Source of the DNA: Datisca glomerata
Lineage: Eukaryota; Streptophyta; Magnoliopsida; Cucurbitales; Datiscaceae
Length of the DNA stretch: 64,000 nucleotides
NCBI GenBank assembly: GCA_003255025.1
Contig: QANY01008723.1
Location: 1,550,001-1,614,000 of the forward strand
Direction: 5' to 3'
The translations under genes and the position numbers were made by a program. Within the stretch, counting starts at the first letter, position 1; each line of letters starts with the position of its first letter. Under the pieces are notes generated by a model, which saw only the letters and a program-made list of their open reading frames with translations, had not been told where the DNA came from and ran no database searches. Shown here piece by piece: positions 60,766-64,000 of the stretch.

Positions 60766-62490
60766 ATGAGAGATGGTGAGGAGAGTGCTCTTCATAACAT
60801 GAATACGGTGGTGGAAGAGATGGCTAATAAGTTAGCCTTGACCAAAGTTTAGGAAGAGGAGATTGAGATTTCAAAAAATTTGAATTGTAAAGAAATCGAA
60901 TCATGTCGGTTGAGCATTATAGCTAAGATCCTTTTGCAAAAGAGGATTAACAAGTTGGGATTTCGAGAAGTGTTGATGAAAAAAGCTTGGAACGTGGAAG
61001 AGGATGTGAGATTTTTGAAGATTGAAAATAATATTTTTCAAATTATTTTTCAAGAGGAGAATAATATGTCATTTGTTATGGAGAATGACACTTGGTTATA
61101 TGATGATCAACTTGTTCTTTTTATACCATGGAGGATGGGAATGAAGTTATCAAATTCAGAATTTTCTTTGTGTGCTTTTTGGATCCAACTTTATGAATTA
61201 CCGATGGAATGCAGATGTGAAAAAGTTGGCAGAATCATTGCACCGCGGTTAGGGGAAGTTATCGATGTAAAAGAAGGAGTTATACGGGATTGTTTCGAGC
61301 AAAGAAAATTCATCCCGTATCAAAGTTGAAATTAATATTCATCAACCTTTGGTTAGAGGAGTTTTCATTCGGCATAATGGTGAAAAAAATTAGATTTGGT
61401 GTAAGTACGAACGTCTTCCTAAATTTTACTATCATTGTGGGGTCCTAGGCCATGGGGATTTACATTGCATCATTAGGAGGGAGGATAAAAGACTAGGAGT
61501 GGAATCTGAAAAGAAATATGAGGATTGGTTGAAAGCCTCAAACCCCAATTACAAAACTAACCCCTATTACAAATCTAGGTCGGGAAATAAGGGAAATCAA
61601 AATGGGGGTTTTCACAGAGCTTCTTCTTCGTCACACAACTCAGGTTTTGATTTTGTACAGTGGTAGTCTCCTTCGAATCAGTCAACAGTGAAGCTTGAGG
61701 TGGTCTAGAAATCAAGGGGTCAGTCCACGATGAAGCGTGCAGCGATTGAAAAAGCGGGAGGCTATTTTGGTGCAAATCGCTATCTTCACAGGTATGATAG
61801 GGAGGATTTTTCAAGATCCATTTTTGCTCGCCGACTAAACAAAGAGGAGAGGGAGGATAGAGTGATTAGTGAAGGAGTGATTCTAGGGGAGATAATAAGG
61901 GATTCGATTAAGGATGATTCTGTAAGGAGTAAAAATGAAGCTAACCCAGTTATAAATAATGCTGATTTTCAGGGACCTGTGGGAGATTAAAGGGATTGTT
62001 CGAAGGGGGCTGATTCGAGGATAACTTGGTTTGTGAAATCAGAGATGAAAATTTTGAAGAGGCTGTTATTGAGGAGTTTGTGACTGATTTTGTGGGAGAA
62101 GATAAGGGGAAGTCAATGGAAACTAGGTTTGGCTGTCTGGTCAAAGTAGATTTTGAAGGAGTGACTAAATTCGGTGGTAACCCGTTTAAGTTCCAGGTCT
62201 TTGCCGGTTCAAGTATCCATTGGGTCATTAAGTGACTCATTTAACCTTGGCCCAATGACAGAGGATACCCATAATGGTGGACCTAAGAAAGGTAAAGATC
62301 GCCACAAGCCCAGCAGGATAGCGCGAAGTGGTGGGCGTGCTAGAGGGAATCTGAAATTTAAAAATGATTCTGGAAGTACGTTGCATGGGCAAAGTTCTTT
62401 TGGTTGTTTGCATGGCACCAAACATAAAATGGAAGGCATTGGCAATGTGTCTGAAGATTATGATATAACTCGTGAAGCAAAAAAATAGAA
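60766..62490 (+). pseudogene. LINE ORF1 (DUF4283 and zinc-knuckle protein), broken
   Basis: It starts MRDGEESALHNMNTVVEEMA and hits a stop near 60850. The frame 60880-61329 holds the DUF4283-like fold (KAWNVEEDVRFLKIENNIF, FIPWRMGMKLSNSEFSLCAF, WIQLYELPMECRCEKVGRII). After a frameshift come KYERLPKFYYHCGVLGHG and DLHC, a CCHC knuckle in which the first Cys is Tyr. A basic, Gly/Arg-rich end (62174-62488) follows. These proteins bind LINE RNA. The order matches plant L1 ORF1. Confidence 0.75.
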
Positions 62491-62565
62491 GGAGGATGCT
62501 ATTATTCAGAAGATTTGTACTGATAGGGTAGAGGAAGCCAGTCCGAACTGGTCCCATGGTCATCA

Positions 62566-64000
62566 ATGAAGGGCCTGAGGTGGAACTGTCAGGGTGTGGG
62601 GAACCCCCTGACTGTTCCCACATTGTGAGGGTTAGTAAGAAGCTCATTCCCCTGATTTTATTTTTTTGCTTGAAACAAAAAATAAATCAAGAGTGGTGGA
62701 GAATATTAAATATGTTATTAATACATCTGGTTCGCTTATTGTAGACCATGTGGGTACTAAAGGGGGCTTAGCATTTTTTGGATGAATGAGGATCATGTTC
62801 AATTGTTGAAATATGAGAATGTTTTCATTGAAGTTTGTATATCTAATGTGGTTAAGGGTAAAGTGTGGCGTCTTTTTATCGTTTATTTGAGTCACGTCGA
62901 TGAGATTTACAATGAACAAATGGACTCCTTTAAAGGTCTGATGAAGGCGTGTAATGAGATGTGCATTGTTATGCGTGACTTTAATGATCATATGAATGTT
63001 AGTGAGAAGTTCAATGGTATTGATAGAGACCCATGTACGCTGAAGCTTCTCCCTGATTTTGCTGATGTATGTAACCTAGTTGATATTGGTTTTGTGGGTC
63101 CATCATTTACCTGGATAAATAAGCGTGATCACCCCACACTGATTAAGGGAAAGTCTTGATAGATGTTTTGCCCATCCGGAGTGGCTGCAAGTGTATTAGA
63201 TGGCCATACTTTATCACTTGACAGCTTTAGACTCCGATCATTTATCTAATTTCCTTGATACCACTGAAGAGCAAAGGATGTATAGTTATGTTTTTAGATA
63301 TGATATGCGATGGTTTAATCTTGGTGATTGTAAGAATGCTATCTCGTGTGGATGGTTGGGGGACGGTGATGATCAGGTTAGGAGAAATTTAGCGGATAAA
63401 CTCAAAAATACTAGAAACCATTTGATCCATTGGAGGAAGAAAAATTCTTCAGCCAACTCAAGCAGACTTCTGAAAGAGACTAAGGTGAAATTACAGAATG
63501 TATTTTCTCATCAGCATACTGACTTTTCCGATATTAGAAGACTTGAAGCTCAGTATTAGGAGGCAGTTAGTTGTGAGGAAAAATAATGGAAGGATCAGGC
63601 CCATATCCAATGGCTCCAAAATGGGGATAAAAACTCTTCTTTCTTTCACGTCTGTGTTAATACTAGATGAAGGAGGAACATTATTTTTAGTCATGAGGAC
63701 GCTAATGGCAATTGACATACTGAATTGAACTCTATTCCGAACATTGCTCGCTCTTATTTGCAAGACCTTTCGTTCTTCTAACCCAGATGATAACATGATC
63801 TCTCATATTACTGATGACATTGATTGATGTCTTAATGATGAGGATAGGTTGCTGCTAGACAATGAGGTCTATGCGGGGGAGATTGTGGATGCTGTTCGAG
63901 ACATACACCCTTCAAAATCTCCGGGTCCGAATGGTTTTACAATGACTTTCTATTATCAGAATTGGAATATGATCCGTTCAGATATTATTGATATGGTTTA
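62566..64000 (+). pseudogene. LINE ORF2 (endonuclease, start of reverse transcriptase), broken and cut by the window
   Basis: ATG at 62566 begins MKGLRWNCQGVGNPLTVPTL, the standard start of the apurinic-type endonuclease of plant L1 elements, then hits a stop. The frame 62782-63159 has RDFNDHMNVSEKFNG and LVDIGFVGPSFTWINKR, the middle and end of the nuclease. The catalytic GDFN is changed to RDFN. At 63874-64000, VDAVRDIHPSKSPGPNGFTM is the start of the reverse transcriptase. Multiple stops and frameshifts show decay. Confidence 0.85.

Larger units (their letters stand above)
60600..64000 (+). mobile_element. L1-type LINE, 5' part, truncated by the window edge
   Basis: ORF1 (from 60766) and ORF2 (from 62566) are in the order and spacing of plant L1 elements. 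The 5' region before 60766 is T-rich with an AGGGTTTCAC word. Both ORFs are broken by stops and frameshifts, so this copy is inactive. The reverse transcriptase has just begun when the window ends. The 5' boundary is approximate. Confidence 0.85.

Overview
The window is nuclear DNA of a flowering plant, almost certainly a eudicot. It is AT-rich and gene-sparse, with spliced genes that have GT-AG introns, plant-specific proteins and many plant retroelements. I cannot name the species. Four protein-coding genes can be supported, and exon phases close for the three spliced ones. They are a RING-H2 ubiquitin ligase of the RHC1A type (2829-3767, +), a nascent-polypeptide-associated complex alpha subunit (5629-7790, -, four exons), a very large SPT6-like transcription elongation factor (29290-40530, -, 17 exons, about 2087 aa) and the condensin I subunit CAP-D2 (44264-54566, -, about 15 exons, about 1304 aa).

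Layout. 1-8 kb: the RING gene, whose leader intron holds a piece of a LINE in antisense; a degraded transposon with CAGGGGC-type ends; then the NAC-alpha gene with a (CA)n(GA)n tract at its first donor. 8-10 kb: no convincing gene. 10.2-15.1 kb: a composite non-coding repeat field with a word-repeat minisatellite, a roughly 530-bp block present twice about 2.4 kb apart, and a 20-bp repeat with higher-order 80-bp and 101-bp periods. 16.7-27.0 kb: a complete but decayed Ty3/gypsy element of Tat-like organisation with both LTRs, a 5-bp target duplication, a second RNase H-like domain, two tandem-repeat blocks and an antisense gene with its own TATA-like box. 28.1-28.5 kb: a 3-copy tandem repeat. 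29.3-40.5 kb: SPT6L. 40.6-44.2 kb: intergenic DNA full of small tandem and inverted repeats. 44.3-54.6 kb: CAP-D2, one intron of which carries a 2.1-kb internally deleted Ty1/copia element with short LTRs and an intact target duplication. 54.7-60.5 kb: AT-rich intergenic DNA with a second, more eroded gypsy 3' end. 60.6-64 kb: an L1-type LINE (ORF1 then ORF2) that runs off the right edge.

The host genes are housekeeping: protein turnover, ribosome-associated chaperoning, RNA polymerase II elongation, and chromosome condensation. They do not form a pathway. The most unusual feature is the SPT6L C-terminus: a glycine/tryptophan-rich tail of about 630 residues with some 35 WG/GW motifs, built from about ten tandem units. 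Tails of this type are known as ARGONAUTE hooks in plant elongation factors, and this one is much longer than the Arabidopsis version as I remember it. An E2F consensus site lies just upstream of CAP-D2, which fits an S/G2-phase gene. No tRNA, rRNA or CRISPR array was found.
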